Below are positions 18,292 to 28,334 of a stretch of 64,000 nt of DNA, piece by piece; the first letter of the stretch is position 1, and the number at the start of each line of letters is the position of its first letter. Position numbers and translations under genes: made by a program. The DNA is from Gammaproteobacteria bacterium (lineage in GTDB: Bacteria; Pseudomonadota; Gammaproteobacteria; Steroidobacterales; Rariloculaceae): NCBI GenBank assembly GCA_022826245.1, contig JAJDVG010000028.1:55917-119916 (forward strand). Reading direction: 5' to 3'. The notes beneath the pieces were generated by a model. That model was not told the DNA's origin and did not search any database. It saw nothing but the letters and a program-made list of their open reading frames with translations.

Positions 18292-21033
18292 ATGAAGAAA
18301 TCCATCGCCGCCCTTGGTTCGTTCGCGCTGGTGCTTGCCGCAGCCGCGGCAGGCGCCCAGCAGATACCGGAAATCCCGTACGACGAGTTCTATCTCGACA
18401 ACGGCCTCAGGGTCATCGTCCACGAGGACCGCAAGGCGCCGATCGTCGCCGTAACGATCTGGTACCACGTCGGCTCCAAGAACGAGGAGCCCGGCAAGAC
18501 CGGCTTCGCGCACCTGTTCGAGCACCTCATGTTCAACGGCACGGAGAACTACGACGACGACTACTTCAAGCCGTTCCAGGAAATCGGCGCGACGAGCATG
18601 AACGGCACGACCAGCGTCGATCGCACGAACTATTTCCAGACCGTACCGAGTACGGCCGTGGATCTCGCGCTCTGGATGGAGTCCGACCGCATGGGCCACC
18701 TGCTCGGCGCGGTCGATCAGGAGAAGCTCGACGAACAGCGCGGCGTGGTCCAGAACGAAAAGCGGCAGGGCGAGAATCGGCCCTACGGCATGGCCTTCCA
18801 GCAGATCCTCGCGAACGTGTTCCCGCCGGACCACCCCTACTCCTGGCCTGTCATCGGTTCCATGGAAGACCTCGACGCGGCGACGCTCGACGACGTCAAC
18901 ACCTGGTTCGAGACGTACTACGGCCCGAACAACGCGACGCTCGTGCTCGCCGGCGACATCGACGCAGAGACCGCGAAAGCGAAGGTTCAGCAGTACTTCG
19001 GCCACATTCCTCCCGGCCCGCCGCTGACGAAGCGCGACGACTGGACCCTCGACGAACTCCAGGCGAAGCGCGTGACGATGCAGGACCGCGTCCCGCAGGC
19101 GCGCATTTACAAGACCTGGCGCGCGCCCGGGTGGACGCACGGCGACGGCACGCTGCTCGAACTGGCCGGGGAGGTTCTGTCCGGCAGCATCAGCTCGCGG
19201 CTCTACCAGCGCCTGGTCTACGAGGACGAGATCGCAACCGACGTGAGCGCGTCGCCGTGGACCGCGGAAATCGCCGGCGCCTTCTTCGTGAGCGCCACGG
19301 TTGCGCCGGGACAGGACATCGGCGAGGTCGAACGCGCGCTCGACGAAGAACTCGCGCGCTTTCTGGCCGAAGGTCCAACGGAAGAGGAACTCGCGCGGGT
19401 CAGGACGGAGATCCTCGCGTTCGTGATTCGAGGACTCGAACGCGTCGGCGGCTTCCGCGGCAAGTCGAACATCCTCGCCGAGAACGCCGTCTTCGGCGGC
19501 CGTCCGGATTTCTACAAGCAATCGCTTGCGGTGCTGCAGTCTGCGACGCCCGAAGACGTGCGCACGGCCGCGAATCGCTGGCTCAGCGGCAATGCGGTCA
19601 CGCTCGAAGTTCTTCCCTTCCAGCAGACCCTGGCCGCAAGCGGCGAGGCTGCCGACCGCAGTTCGCTGCCGGTCGTGGAGGAGTTTCCGGCCGCAGCGTT
19701 TCCGGAGGTCGATCGCGCGACGCTCAGCAACGGCATGCGCGTGATCGTCGCCGAACGCGATGCCGTGCCGGTCGTGCAGTTCCGCCTGCAGATGAACGCG
19801 GGCTATGCCTCGGACCAGTTCGGCAGCCCCGGTACCGCCAAGCTCGCGATGGAAATGCTCGACGAAGGCACGACGAGCATGGATGCGCTGGAGATCGCCG
19901 ATGCGCTGGCGGGGCTCGGCGCGACGCTGAGCACGGGTTCCAACCTCGACTATTCCGTCGCGAACCTCTCGGCGCTCAGGGAGAACCTCGACGCGTCGCT
20001 CGAAATCTACGCCGACGTGGTATTGAATCCCGCGTTTCCGGACGGCGAACTCGAGCGTCTGCGCCGCCTGCAGCTTGCGGCGATCGAGCAGGAGCAAGTC
20101 ACCCCCGACTCGATGGCCTTCCGCGTGTTTCCGAAGCTGTTGTTCGGCGAGGGTCACGCCTATTCGCTGCCGCTGACGGGATCCGGTACGCGGGCCTCGG
20201 TCGAGGCGATCACGCGCGCGGACATCTTCGATTTCCATACGACATGGTTCAAACCGAACAATGCGACGATGATCGTGGCCGGCGACATCACGCTCGACGA
20301 AGTCCTGCCGCGGCTCGAGGCCGCGTTCGCGGACTGGGAGTCGGGCGAGACGCCGGCCAAGAGCCTGCCGGAGGTGGATCTGCCGAGCGGCCCGCGCGTT
20401 TACCTGCTCGACCGGCCGGGTTCGGCGCAGAGCGTCATCATCGCGGGTCAGCTCGTTCCCGAGCGGCGCGCCGACGAGGAAATCGCGTTCGATACGATGA
20501 ACGACATCCTGGGCGGAAACTTCACCTCGCGTATCAACATGAACCTGCGCGAGGACAAGGGCTGGTCCTACGGCGCGCGCACGACCCTGTTCGACACGCA
20601 GGCACAGCGCCCGTATCTGGCCTACGCGCCGGTCCAGACGGACCAGACGGCGCCCGCGATGGCCGAGATGGCCAGGGAGATCGACGAGTACCTGACGAGC
20701 CGGCCGCCGAGCGACGAGGAGGTCGAGACGTCGAAGAAACGCGCCACGCTGACGTTGCCGGGCCGCTGGGAGACCGCCGGCGCGGTCGCGGGCTCCATCG
20801 CGGAACTCGTGCGTTTCGATCTGCCGGACGACTATTGGGACGGCTATGCGAGCCTGGTCGCGGAACTCGACACCGCCGCCGTGCGCAACGCCGCGAACGA
20901 CGTGCTGGCCCCGGACCGCCTGACCTGGGTCGTGGTCGGCGATCTCGAGGTGATCGGCGAGGACGTGCGGGCACTCGGCTTCGGCGAGGTGCACATGCTC
21001 GATTCGGAAGGCAACGTCGTCGACGCGCGGTAA
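18292..21033 (+). CDS. Two-domain M16 zinc peptidase (pitrilysin/insulinase family)
   Basis: This 913-aa exported metalloprotease has a signal peptide (residues 1-22) followed by two M16 halves. The first carries the inverted zinc motif H74-L-F-E-H78, with the downstream glutamate region in DEQRGVVQNEKRQ. In the second half (from about residue 470) the equivalent place reads GTAKLAMEMLDEGT and lacks metal ligands, as expected of the inactive partner domain. The ATG at 18292 gives the signal peptide. It may clear periplasmic peptides or process exported proteins. The ABC operon downstream is separate, by 170 bp. Confidence 0.93.
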   Translation: MKKSIAALGSFALVLAAAAAGAQQIPEIPYDEFYLDNGLRVIVHEDRKAPIVAVTIWYHVGSKNEEPGKTGFAHLFEHLMFNGTENYDDDYFKPFQEIGATSMNGTTSVDRTNYFQTVPSTAVDLALWMESDRMGHLLGAVDQEKLDEQRGVVQNEKRQGENRPYGMAFQQILANVFPPDHPYSWPVIGSMEDLDAATLDDVNTWFETYYGPNNATLVLAGDIDAETAKAKVQQYFGHIPPGPPLTKRDDWTLDELQAKRVTMQDRVPQARIYKTWRAPGWTHGDGTLLELAGEVLSGSISSRLYQRLVYEDEIATDVSASPWTAEIAGAFFVSATVAPGQDIGEVERALDEELARFLAEGPTEEELARVRTEILAFVIRGLERVGGFRGKSNILAENAVFGGRPDFYKQSLAVLQSATPEDVRTAANRWLSGNAVTLEVLPFQQTLAASGEAADRSSLPVVEEFPAAAFPEVDRATLSNGMRVIVAERDAVPVVQFRLQMNAGYASDQFGSPGTAKLAMEMLDEGTTSMDALEIADALAGLGATLSTGSNLDYSVANLSALRENLDASLEIYADVVLNPAFPDGELERLRRLQLAAIEQEQVTPDSMAFRVFPKLLFGEGHAYSLPLTGSGTRASVEAITRADIFDFHTTWFKPNNATMIVAGDITLDEVLPRLEAAFADWESGETPAKSLPEVDLPSGPRVYLLDRPGSAQSVIIAGQLVPERRADEEIAFDTMNDILGGNFTSRINMNLREDKGWSYGARTTLFDTQAQRPYLAYAPVQTDQTAPAMAEMAREIDEYLTSRPPSDEEVETSKKRATLTLPGRWETAGAVAGSIAELVRFDLPDDYWDGYASLVAELDTAAVRNAANDVLAPDRLTWVVVGDLEVIGEDVRALGFGEVHMLDSEGNVVDAR

Positions 21034-21203
21034 CAGGCCGGTCGAAGGGCGGCCGCGCGCCGCTGCTGCGCGCGGTTCCGCCGCACGCTGCCGGCTGGCC
21101 GGTCCCGTGAGCGCTTGCCGGGGCTTGAATCGTCCGCGGGCTCTATGCAAAATTTTTCGCCGCTCCGGGCGCGCCGCGCCCGGCCGTTCGGACGGTAAGT
21201 GAA

Positions 21204-22135
<932 letters not shown>

Positions 22136-22139
<4 letters not shown>

Positions 22140-22870
22140 ACGCCGTATGGGCCGTGTGCAGGCGCGAGCTCCTGAGCTACTTCGCGACGCCCGTCGCCTA
22201 CGTCTTCATCGTCATCTTTCTCGTGCTCGCGAGCACGTTCACGTTCTATCTCGGCAACTTCTACGAGCGCGGACAGGCGGACCTCTCGCCGTTCTTCACG
22301 TTTCATCCGTGGCTCTATCTCTTTCTGGTGCCGGCGCTGAGCATGCGCCTGTGGGCCGAGGAGCGAAAATCCGGCAGCATCGAGCTGCTGGTCACGCTGC
22401 CGCTCGAGCTCTGGGAGGCCGTGCTCGGCAAGTTCCTGGCCGCATGGGCATTCACCCTGCTCGCCATCGCGCTGACGTTTCCGCTCTGGATCACCGTCAA
22501 CTATCTCGGCGCGCCCGACAATGGCGCGATATTCGCCGCCTACATCGGCAGCGGGCTCATGGCCGGCGGGTTTCTCGCTGTCGGCTCGTGCATCTCGGCG
22601 ACGACGAAAAACCAGGTCATCGCCTTCATCCTGGCGGTCGTCGCCTGTTTCGCGCTGCTGCTCGCGGGCTTTCCGCTCGTGCTTGACGTCTTCTCCGGCT
22701 GGGCGCCGCAGGCACTCGTCGATGCGATCGCGAGCCTGAGTTTTCTCACGCACTTTCAGAGTATCAGCCGCGGGGTCATCGACCTGCGGGATCTGGTGTA
22801 TTTCGCGCTGCTGATCGCGGCATGCCTTTATGCGAACACGATCGTGCTTGCAATCACGCGCGGAGACTGA
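22136..22870 (+). CDS. ABC-2 permease, GldF-like
   Basis: This 244-aa inner-membrane permease has six predicted helices (about 17-38, 57-77, 104-125, 140-165, 172-198 and 220-240). The family signature LSMRLWAEERKSGSIELLVTLP lies between helices 2 and 3. It overlaps the ATPase gene by 4 bp and the next gene as TGATG, so translation is coupled. It is the GldF partner of the upstream ATPase. Confidence 0.92.
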
Positions 22871-24888
22871 TGCCGATGGAAGCAAGACAACGACAAACGA
22901 CCGCGACGGCAACGCTCGTGCTGCTCGCCGTGGCCTTCGTCGCCGCGGTCATGGCGAGCAACACGCTGCTGAGCGGTTTCCGGGTCGATCTGACGGAGAA
23001 CCGGCTCTACACGCTATCGCCGGGCACTGAAACTTTCCTGCGCGGCATCGAGGAGCCCATCAATCTCTATTTCTTCTTCTCGGACGAGACGGCCGGCGAT
23101 CTGCAGTTCCTGCGCGGCTACGCGACGCGCGTCAGGGAAATGCTCGAGGAGTTCGCGGCCGCGGCGGACGGGCGGCTCAACCTGCAGGTCATCGATCCGC
23201 CGCCGTTCTCCGAGGAGGAGGACCGCGCCGCGCAGTACGGGCTGCAGAACATCAATCTCGGCACGCTCGGCGACAGCCTGTACTTCGGGCTCGCGGCCAC
23301 GAACGCGTTCGGCGACGAGGCCGTGATCGAGGTCTTCGACCCGAACGAGGAAGCCTCGCTCGAGTATGACCTGGCGCGGCTCATCTACGGTCTCGCGAAC
23401 CCGGTACAGCCGGTCATCGGGCTTCTGAGCGGCGTCCCGATGAGCGGCGGTTTCGATCCGCAGACGCAACAGCCGACCCCGGCCTGGTTCACTCACCAGC
23501 AGGCGCAACAGCTTTTCGACCTGCGCAACCTGCCGGCCAGCATCGAGGCCGTGGATGACGACATCGAAACGCTGTGGATCGTGCACCCGACCGATCTCGA
23601 CGAGCAGACGCTCTACGCCATCGATCAGTTCGTCCTCGGGGGCGGCCGCGCCCTCATCTTCGTCGACCCGGTCGCGGAAGCGGCCACCGCCCCGCCGGAT
23701 CCGACCGGTTTCGGCTTCAGCCCCCCGGGCGGCTCGGATCTGCCGGAATTGTTCGAGGCCTGGGGCGTGCGGTTCTCGACGACGCAGGTCGTCGCCGACA
23801 ACATCAATGCGCTGAGCGTGAACACCGGAATCGGCGCCCGCCCCGTGCGGCACATCGGCCTGCTCGGGCTCAACGATGCGTGGATCAACGCCGACGATGT
23901 CGTCAGTGCCGGGCTCGGCTCGATCAACCTTGGCACGACGGGCCACTTCACGCTGGCCGAGGACGCGAACGTATCGCTCGTGCCGCTCATGACGTCGAGC
24001 CCCGAGTCGGACCTGATCGACTCGATCCGCTTTCAGTTCCTGCCGGATCCGGGCGAACTGCTCAACGAGTTCTCGGCGTCGGGCGAGAGCTATGTTCTCG
24101 CCGCGCGCCTTGAAGGGCCGCTGACGACGGCGTTCCCGAATGGGCCGCCGACGGGTGAGGGCGACGAACCACTCGCGGACGTGGCCGATGCCGAAAACTC
24201 CGGATCCGAAGACACCGAAACGCAGGCGCCGCCGCCGGGCGATGAGGAAGCGGGCGTGGAATCTGAAGTCGATCCGGCGTTGGCAAATCCCGTCGAAGCG
24301 CCCGAAGCCGGCCATCTGACATCGATCGAGCAGGGCAACGTCATCCTCGTCGGCGACGTCGACGTCCTGAGCGACCGGCTCTGGATCCAGCGGCAGATGA
24401 GCCTGTTCGGGCAGCAACTTGCGACGGCGTTCGCCAATAACGGCGATTTCGTCACCAACGCGCTTGCGAACCTGTCGGGCAGCGCCGACCTCATCGGACT
24501 CAAGAGCCGGCAGACCTACTCGCGGCCGTTCGATACGGTCGAGGCCCTGCAGCGCCGGGCGGACGCGCAGTTTCGCGCGACGGAACAGCAACTGCAGGCG
24601 GAGCTGGCCGAAACGGAACAGAGACTCGCCGAGCTGCAGGCGGCCCGCGACGACGAGAACTCGCTGTTCATGACGCCGGAACAGGAGGCGGAACTCGTCC
24701 GCTTCCAGGACGAGCAGCTCAGGATCCGCCAGGAACTCAGGGCCGTGCAGCGCAACCTCGACAGCAGCATCGAGCGGCTCGGCATCGTGCTCAAGGTCGT
24801 CAACATCGGCGCCGTCCCGCTCGCCCTGACCGTCGTCGCGCTCCTCGTCGTCTGGCTCAAGCGCGCCCGCAGGAGGACTTCCGCATGA
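22870..24888 (+). CDS. GldG-like ABC auxiliary protein
   Basis: This 672-aa protein has an N-terminal membrane helix (about residues 13-35), then the GldG domain with DLTENRLYTLSPGT and a large extracytoplasmic region with IFVDPVAE. An acidic/Pro-rich linker (about 425-480) and a coiled coil (about 555-640) precede a second membrane helix near the end (about 642-662). GldG is an auxiliary of the gliding-motility ABC system in Bacteroidetes. In proteobacteria the same set occurs without gliding machinery and its role is unknown. The two-anchor topology places most of it in the periplasm. Confidence 0.9.
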   Translation: MPMEARQRQTTATATLVLLAVAFVAAVMASNTLLSGFRVDLTENRLYTLSPGTETFLRGIEEPINLYFFFSDETAGDLQFLRGYATRVREMLEEFAAAADGRLNLQVIDPPPFSEEEDRAAQYGLQNINLGTLGDSLYFGLAATNAFGDEAVIEVFDPNEEASLEYDLARLIYGLANPVQPVIGLLSGVPMSGGFDPQTQQPTPAWFTHQQAQQLFDLRNLPASIEAVDDDIETLWIVHPTDLDEQTLYAIDQFVLGGGRALIFVDPVAEAATAPPDPTGFGFSPPGGSDLPELFEAWGVRFSTTQVVADNINALSVNTGIGARPVRHIGLLGLNDAWINADDVVSAGLGSINLGTTGHFTLAEDANVSLVPLMTSSPESDLIDSIRFQFLPDPGELLNEFSASGESYVLAARLEGPLTTAFPNGPPTGEGDEPLADVADAENSGSEDTETQAPPPGDEEAGVESEVDPALANPVEAPEAGHLTSIEQGNVILVGDVDVLSDRLWIQRQMSLFGQQLATAFANNGDFVTNALANLSGSADLIGLKSRQTYSRPFDTVEALQRRADAQFRATEQQLQAELAETEQRLAELQAARDDENSLFMTPEQEAELVRFQDEQLRIRQELRAVQRNLDSSIERLGIVLKVVNIGAVPLALTVVALLVVWLKRARRRTSA

Positions 24889-25997
24889 ACAACCGCGCAC
24901 TCGTGATTCTCGCCGCGCTCGCCGCGGTGTTCGTCGTCCTGGCGCTGGTCGGGCAGAACCGGGCCCCGAGCCCGTCGTTGAGCGGTTCGGCGCTGCTGCC
25001 GGGACTCGATGCGGCGCTCAACGACATCGACGAGATCACGCTCGTCAGAGCCGGCAACGAGACGATCGCGAGCATCCGCAGATCGGAGCAGGGCTGGACG
25101 GTGCCCGAAAAGGGCGGGTATCCGGCCGACATCGCGAAGATCCGCGACGCGTTGCTGGCCTTGTCCGAAGCGCGCATTGTCGAGGAGAAGACCGCGAATC
25201 CCGACTTCTACGGTCGGCTCGGCGTAGAAGCCGTCGAGTCCGAGTCCTCGGCCGGAACGGCCGTCACGATACGTCATGGCGAGGAAGCGTTTCCGACCGT
25301 AATCCTGGGCGAGGTGGAAGGCACGAGCCAGCGCTACGCCCGGCGCACCGACGAGGCGCGCAGTCTGCTCATCGACCGCGACCCCGAGCTGCCGCGCTCG
25401 GCGCCGCAGTGGCTTCAGACCGGTATCCTGGATTTGGGCTCGGACCGCATTCGCGAGGTCGCCATCGAGCATGCGGACGGCGAAAGCGTGCGGATCCACA
25501 AGGACGAAGCCGGGCAGACGAACTACTCCGTCGACGCCGTGCCCGAAGGCCGCGAGCTGCAGTATGCCGGCGTCGCCAACGTCACCGGCAACGTGTTGCG
25601 CGACCTTGCGTTCGAGGATGTCGAGCCGGCGGCCGACGATGCCTCCGGGCCGAGCGTCACGACACGGTTCCGCACGTTCGACGGTCTGGTGGTGACGGCA
25701 CGGGGCTACGAACGCGGCGACGGGACCTGGCTCGAGTTCGAGGCCGGCGTGGACCGGGAGCCTCGCGCGGCACAGGGTGTCGACTCAGCCCCGGAGGATC
25801 CCGCTGCAACGGCCGACGCTTCGGTCGAGGCTTCCAACGTTGGCGAGGCCACCGACCCGGACGACGAGGGCGCTGCTGTGGCTGCGGAAGCCGAAGCGAT
25901 CAACGCAAGGGTTTCCGGTTGGCTCTACCGAATCCCGTCGTACAAGTACGAACAGATGACGCGCCGCATGGACGATCTGCTCAGCGACGCCGAGTGA
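24885..25997 (+). CDS. DUF4340-domain protein of the Gld-like ABC operon
   Basis: This 370-aa protein has an N-terminal membrane anchor (about residues 4-24) and a periplasmic DUF4340 domain. The repeated pattern (EITLVRAGNETIASIRRSEQGWTV and YPADIAKIRDALLALSEARIVEEKTANP) is typical of that family. A long acidic/Ala-rich insert occupies about 285-340. It overlaps gldG as ATGA and ends the operon, the normal order for this system. Its biochemical role is not known. Confidence 0.88.
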   Translation: MNNRALVILAALAAVFVVLALVGQNRAPSPSLSGSALLPGLDAALNDIDEITLVRAGNETIASIRRSEQGWTVPEKGGYPADIAKIRDALLALSEARIVEEKTANPDFYGRLGVEAVESESSAGTAVTIRHGEEAFPTVILGEVEGTSQRYARRTDEARSLLIDRDPELPRSAPQWLQTGILDLGSDRIREVAIEHADGESVRIHKDEAGQTNYSVDAVPEGRELQYAGVANVTGNVLRDLAFEDVEPAADDASGPSVTTRFRTFDGLVVTARGYERGDGTWLEFEAGVDREPRAAQGVDSAPEDPAATADASVEASNVGEATDPDDEGAAVAAEAEAINARVSGWLYRIPSYKYEQMTRRMDDLLSDAE

Positions 25998-26073
25998 ACC
26001 GCCGCGGATCAGGTCCGGTACCGCAAGGGCCACGCTGACGACGCCGGCAACGCGCCGTACGGCAGCGTTTCAG

Positions 26074-26489
26074 TCAGGGCACGACGCGAATCACGGCACG
26101 TCTCGCCTTCCAGTCGTCGACTCCGTCAGGTTCCTCCCGTCCCTCTTCAGCCGAAACGGCGAAGAAAAAATCGCCGAGCCCGCCGGATTGGAGAATCTCT
26201 GCAATTTCGTTCGCTCGTTTGACAGCGATTGACGGGTCTTCGGCCATGACCGTGCCATCCGACAGGAGGGTCGCGCCGCTCGATCCGCTGACCTCGATCC
26301 GGCTGGCATCGATCTTCGCGGCGTAGTGAAGCAGGCGGCGTTTGGGCGGCACGCGATGCCTGCCGCGAGCGTCGCAACCGCGAAGGCGCCTGGCAGTCCG
26401 AGACGGAACACTGCGCCGCATACCGGGCGCCAAGAGGGTCTTGCGTACGCTGCGGTGGGGCTTACGCTACGCGCTGGCACGAGCTTCAT
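26074..26489 (-). pseudogene. Probable frameshifted small exported protein
   Basis: Two reading frames share this stretch. The upstream frame (start at 26489) gives a signal-like segment (GAFAVATLAAGIAC). The downstream frame gives a plausible conserved-looking tail (AAKIDASRIEVSGSSGATL ending in DDWKARRAVIRVVP), faintly like OmpA-type C-termini. Neither alone looks complete, so I infer a frameshift near 26340. It lies beside two other broken genes. It could also be a short intact gene with a poor start. Confidence 0.35.
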
Positions 26490-26502
26490 CGCTGGCTCCG
26501 CC

Positions 26503-27372
26503 TCATAGCGTACTCAGGAAGTTCTCGAGATCGATCTTCTCCTGCTCCGAGTAGCGGATGTTGAATCGGCGGTCGTAGAAGTCGATGAGTTCGCGCAGGT
26601 TCTGCGCCGAGCCGTTCGTGTAATACGGCGCTCGGGCCGCGATGCCGCGAAACTGCTGCATGACGATCGCGCCGATGTCGTTGCAGCGGCCCGTGATGAG
26701 GGCTCGCCCCGGATCCTGCGACCAGATCACCCTGCCAAAAAACGGATGCGGGGCATGCGCGTTATCGCAGCTGAGCTTGAACAACGGCAACTCGGGCTTC
26801 TTGTCCGTCCAGGGATCCTGTTCGTTCTCGGTCGCCCAGGGCAGGTTGGTCGTGCCGACATCGACAAAGCCGTTGGCCGTATCCATGCCCGTCATGTGCA
26901 TGCCGTGACAGGTCGAGCAGGTCCGCTTGATCGGATTGCCGAGCCCGATGTTGTTGATGTGCATCGAGTCGCTGATCCAGAACGTGCGGAAGAAAAAGAC
27001 GTCGTGGCCGCGCTGGACGGACTCGCGAAACTCGCTTCGGGCGTCGGTTTCGGGATCGCCGGTCCGCTCGAGCGACATCCATGCATCGCCCATCGGAAAG
27101 ACGTACCGTGTCGTGTTGTTACCGAGCACGCCTGTCTCGCCGTCGGCCAACGCGCGGGGTCCGAGCGCCGGCGGCCCGCCCGGCTCCTCCAGATCGCCCG
27201 CGGCGACATGGTGCGCCTGGGCCGTATAGATCTGCGTTTCGAAGTCGACGATCGCAGCGAGTTGGGCGTCACTCGGCGCCGCGCCGGTCTCGAGATGCGT
27301 CAGCGCGGCGGAAACGGCCTGCGTCCTGAGCTGAGCGGTGCAGTCACGGTCACGCCATTTAACTTTAATCCG
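26503..27372 (-). pseudogene. Di-heme cytochrome c peroxidase/MauG-type remnant, 5'-truncated
   Basis: The open frame of about 289 residues has a heme motif CSTCH and C-terminal peroxidase-family blocks (SDAQLAAIVDFETQIYTAQ, ARAPYYTNGSAQNLRELIDFYDRRF, YSEQEKIDLENFL). It lacks the first part of the family, including the N-terminal CxxCH and signal peptide. The frame runs into a TAG at 27373-27375. The only good start inside it is a TTG at 27150, which would discard conserved sequence. The break lies where a truncated permease begins on the other strand. I call it a non-functional remnant. Confidence 0.72.
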
Positions 27373-27415
27373 CTACAAATCGGCAACTGGAGTTCGCGTG
27401 AAACCGTCGCTCGGG

Positions 27416-27808
27416 ATGAATATCGGCTCGCAGACGGCGATGATGGCCGTGGCGATGGCGTCGTCGGCATCGTTCACGGGCCCGATCTCCCACCCCGCGA
27501 ACATTCTCGTCATGGGTCCGGGCGGGTACCGGTTTGCCGACTACCTCAAGCTCGGCATCCCGCTGACCGTGGTCACGTTCGTGCTGGCGATGGCCTTGCT
27601 GCCGGTGTTCCCGCCCGCGACTCCCGCCGTGGTTCCGCAAGCGCCGGGCGACCCTTGGGCAACGGTCGATCGGCCATCTGCCGCGCCTTGTCCGGCGCGG
27701 CCGTTTCGGCACCTCCCAGACTTGAGCGCACGAAGCCGAACATCCGGCCGCAGTGTGCATCGAGTTGCCCGTGCCAGTGCCGCCTTCTCAACGTTGCGGC
27801 GGCATTGA
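27416..27808 (+). pseudogene. SLC13/DASS-type permease remnant, C-terminal end only
   Basis: MNIGSQTAMMAVAMASSASF, then the permease motif (HPANILVMGPGGYRFADYLKLGIPL) and one last membrane helix, match the C-terminal end of SLC13-family anion permeases, normally about 450-600 residues with 10-12 helices. Everything upstream is missing. After about 27630 the frame continues into low-quality sequence that is antisense to the SRPBCC gene, so the true stop seems lost as well. It faces the truncated peroxidase head to head. Confidence 0.65.
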
Positions 27809-28133
27809 GTTCATAGTTCAGATCGAGGCGCAGCACCGACCCCGAATCGCGCGGCTCCACCCGCCAGCGCAGCCTGAGCCTCACGCGGCACGGCGTATCG
27901 AACAACGTCTCGTAGAGCGTGAGTGCGACCGGTTTGCGGCACTCGAGAACCCTGCCGCGCCTGAGCACCGTGCCGCGCTCGTTGACATAGCGGCTGCCGA
28001 CGCGCGGCATGCGCGGCGCCGCATCGAGCCGTGCGCCCTCGCCCCAGCGGTGGCGCGCGAGCGCCGCAATCAGCGCGTTGAAGACTTCGGCCATCGAATC
28101 CGGAAACTGCGCCTCGTGGCGTTGTCTCGACAC
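27573..28133 (-). CDS. SRPBCC (START-like) domain protein
   Basis: This 186-aa protein fits a SRPBCC fold: an N-terminal DSMAEVFNALIAAL helix, then MPRVGSRYVNERG, GRVLECRKPVALTLYETLFD and a strand-rich body, with a C-terminal helix DAHCGRMFGFVRSSL. Such proteins bind hydrophobic ligands, and the ligand here is unknown. The last 40 residues are basic and disordered and overlap the permease remnant on the other strand, so the original stop may have been lost. It starts at a GTG at 28133 directly after a large hairpin. Confidence 0.65.
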   Translation of the reverse strand: MSRQRHEAQFPDSMAEVFNALIAALARHRWGEGARLDAAPRMPRVGSRYVNERGTVLRRGRVLECRKPVALTLYETLFDTPCRVRLRLRWRVEPRDSGSVLRLDLNYELNAAATLRRRHWHGQLDAHCGRMFGFVRSSLGGAETAAPDKARQMADRPLPKGRPALAEPRRESRAGTPAARPSPART

Positions 28134-28139
28134 GGTGCT

Positions 28140-28183
28140 CTCCCTGTCTGTGCCCTGCCTGTGAGCAGGGTAGCGACAGGGAG
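28140..28183 (-). promoter_or_regulatory. Hairpin covering the SRPBCC ribosome binding site
   Basis: CTCCCTGTC (28140-28148) pairs perfectly with GACAGGGAG (28175-28183), and CCCTGC/GCAGGG pair inside. On the minus strand the GGGAG arm is the likely Shine-Dalgarno sequence, 6-7 nt before the GTG start, so folding would block translation. Confidence 0.45.
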
Positions 28184-28334
28184 CGCGGGCGGGGAGCCTG
28201 AAATCCGCTGTAAACGCGGGGAAACTGTCGTCGGGCGAGCAACGCGGTCAGCCGGAACGGATGACCGGTCATTCAGCCGTCTTCGGCGAGGCGGTCTTCC
28301 GTGAAAACGCAGGGAGGTGGTTCGCGGCGGGCTG

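Noticed and set aside
18190..21150. Roughly 980-codon frames on both strands overlapping the M16 peptidase
   Set aside because: Both are shadow frames of the peptidase gene. They have low complexity and are Arg-rich, without signal or motif.
23014..24900. Minus-strand 628-codon frame over gldG
   Set aside because: It is antisense to a clear, coupled GldG gene and has no recognisable domain.
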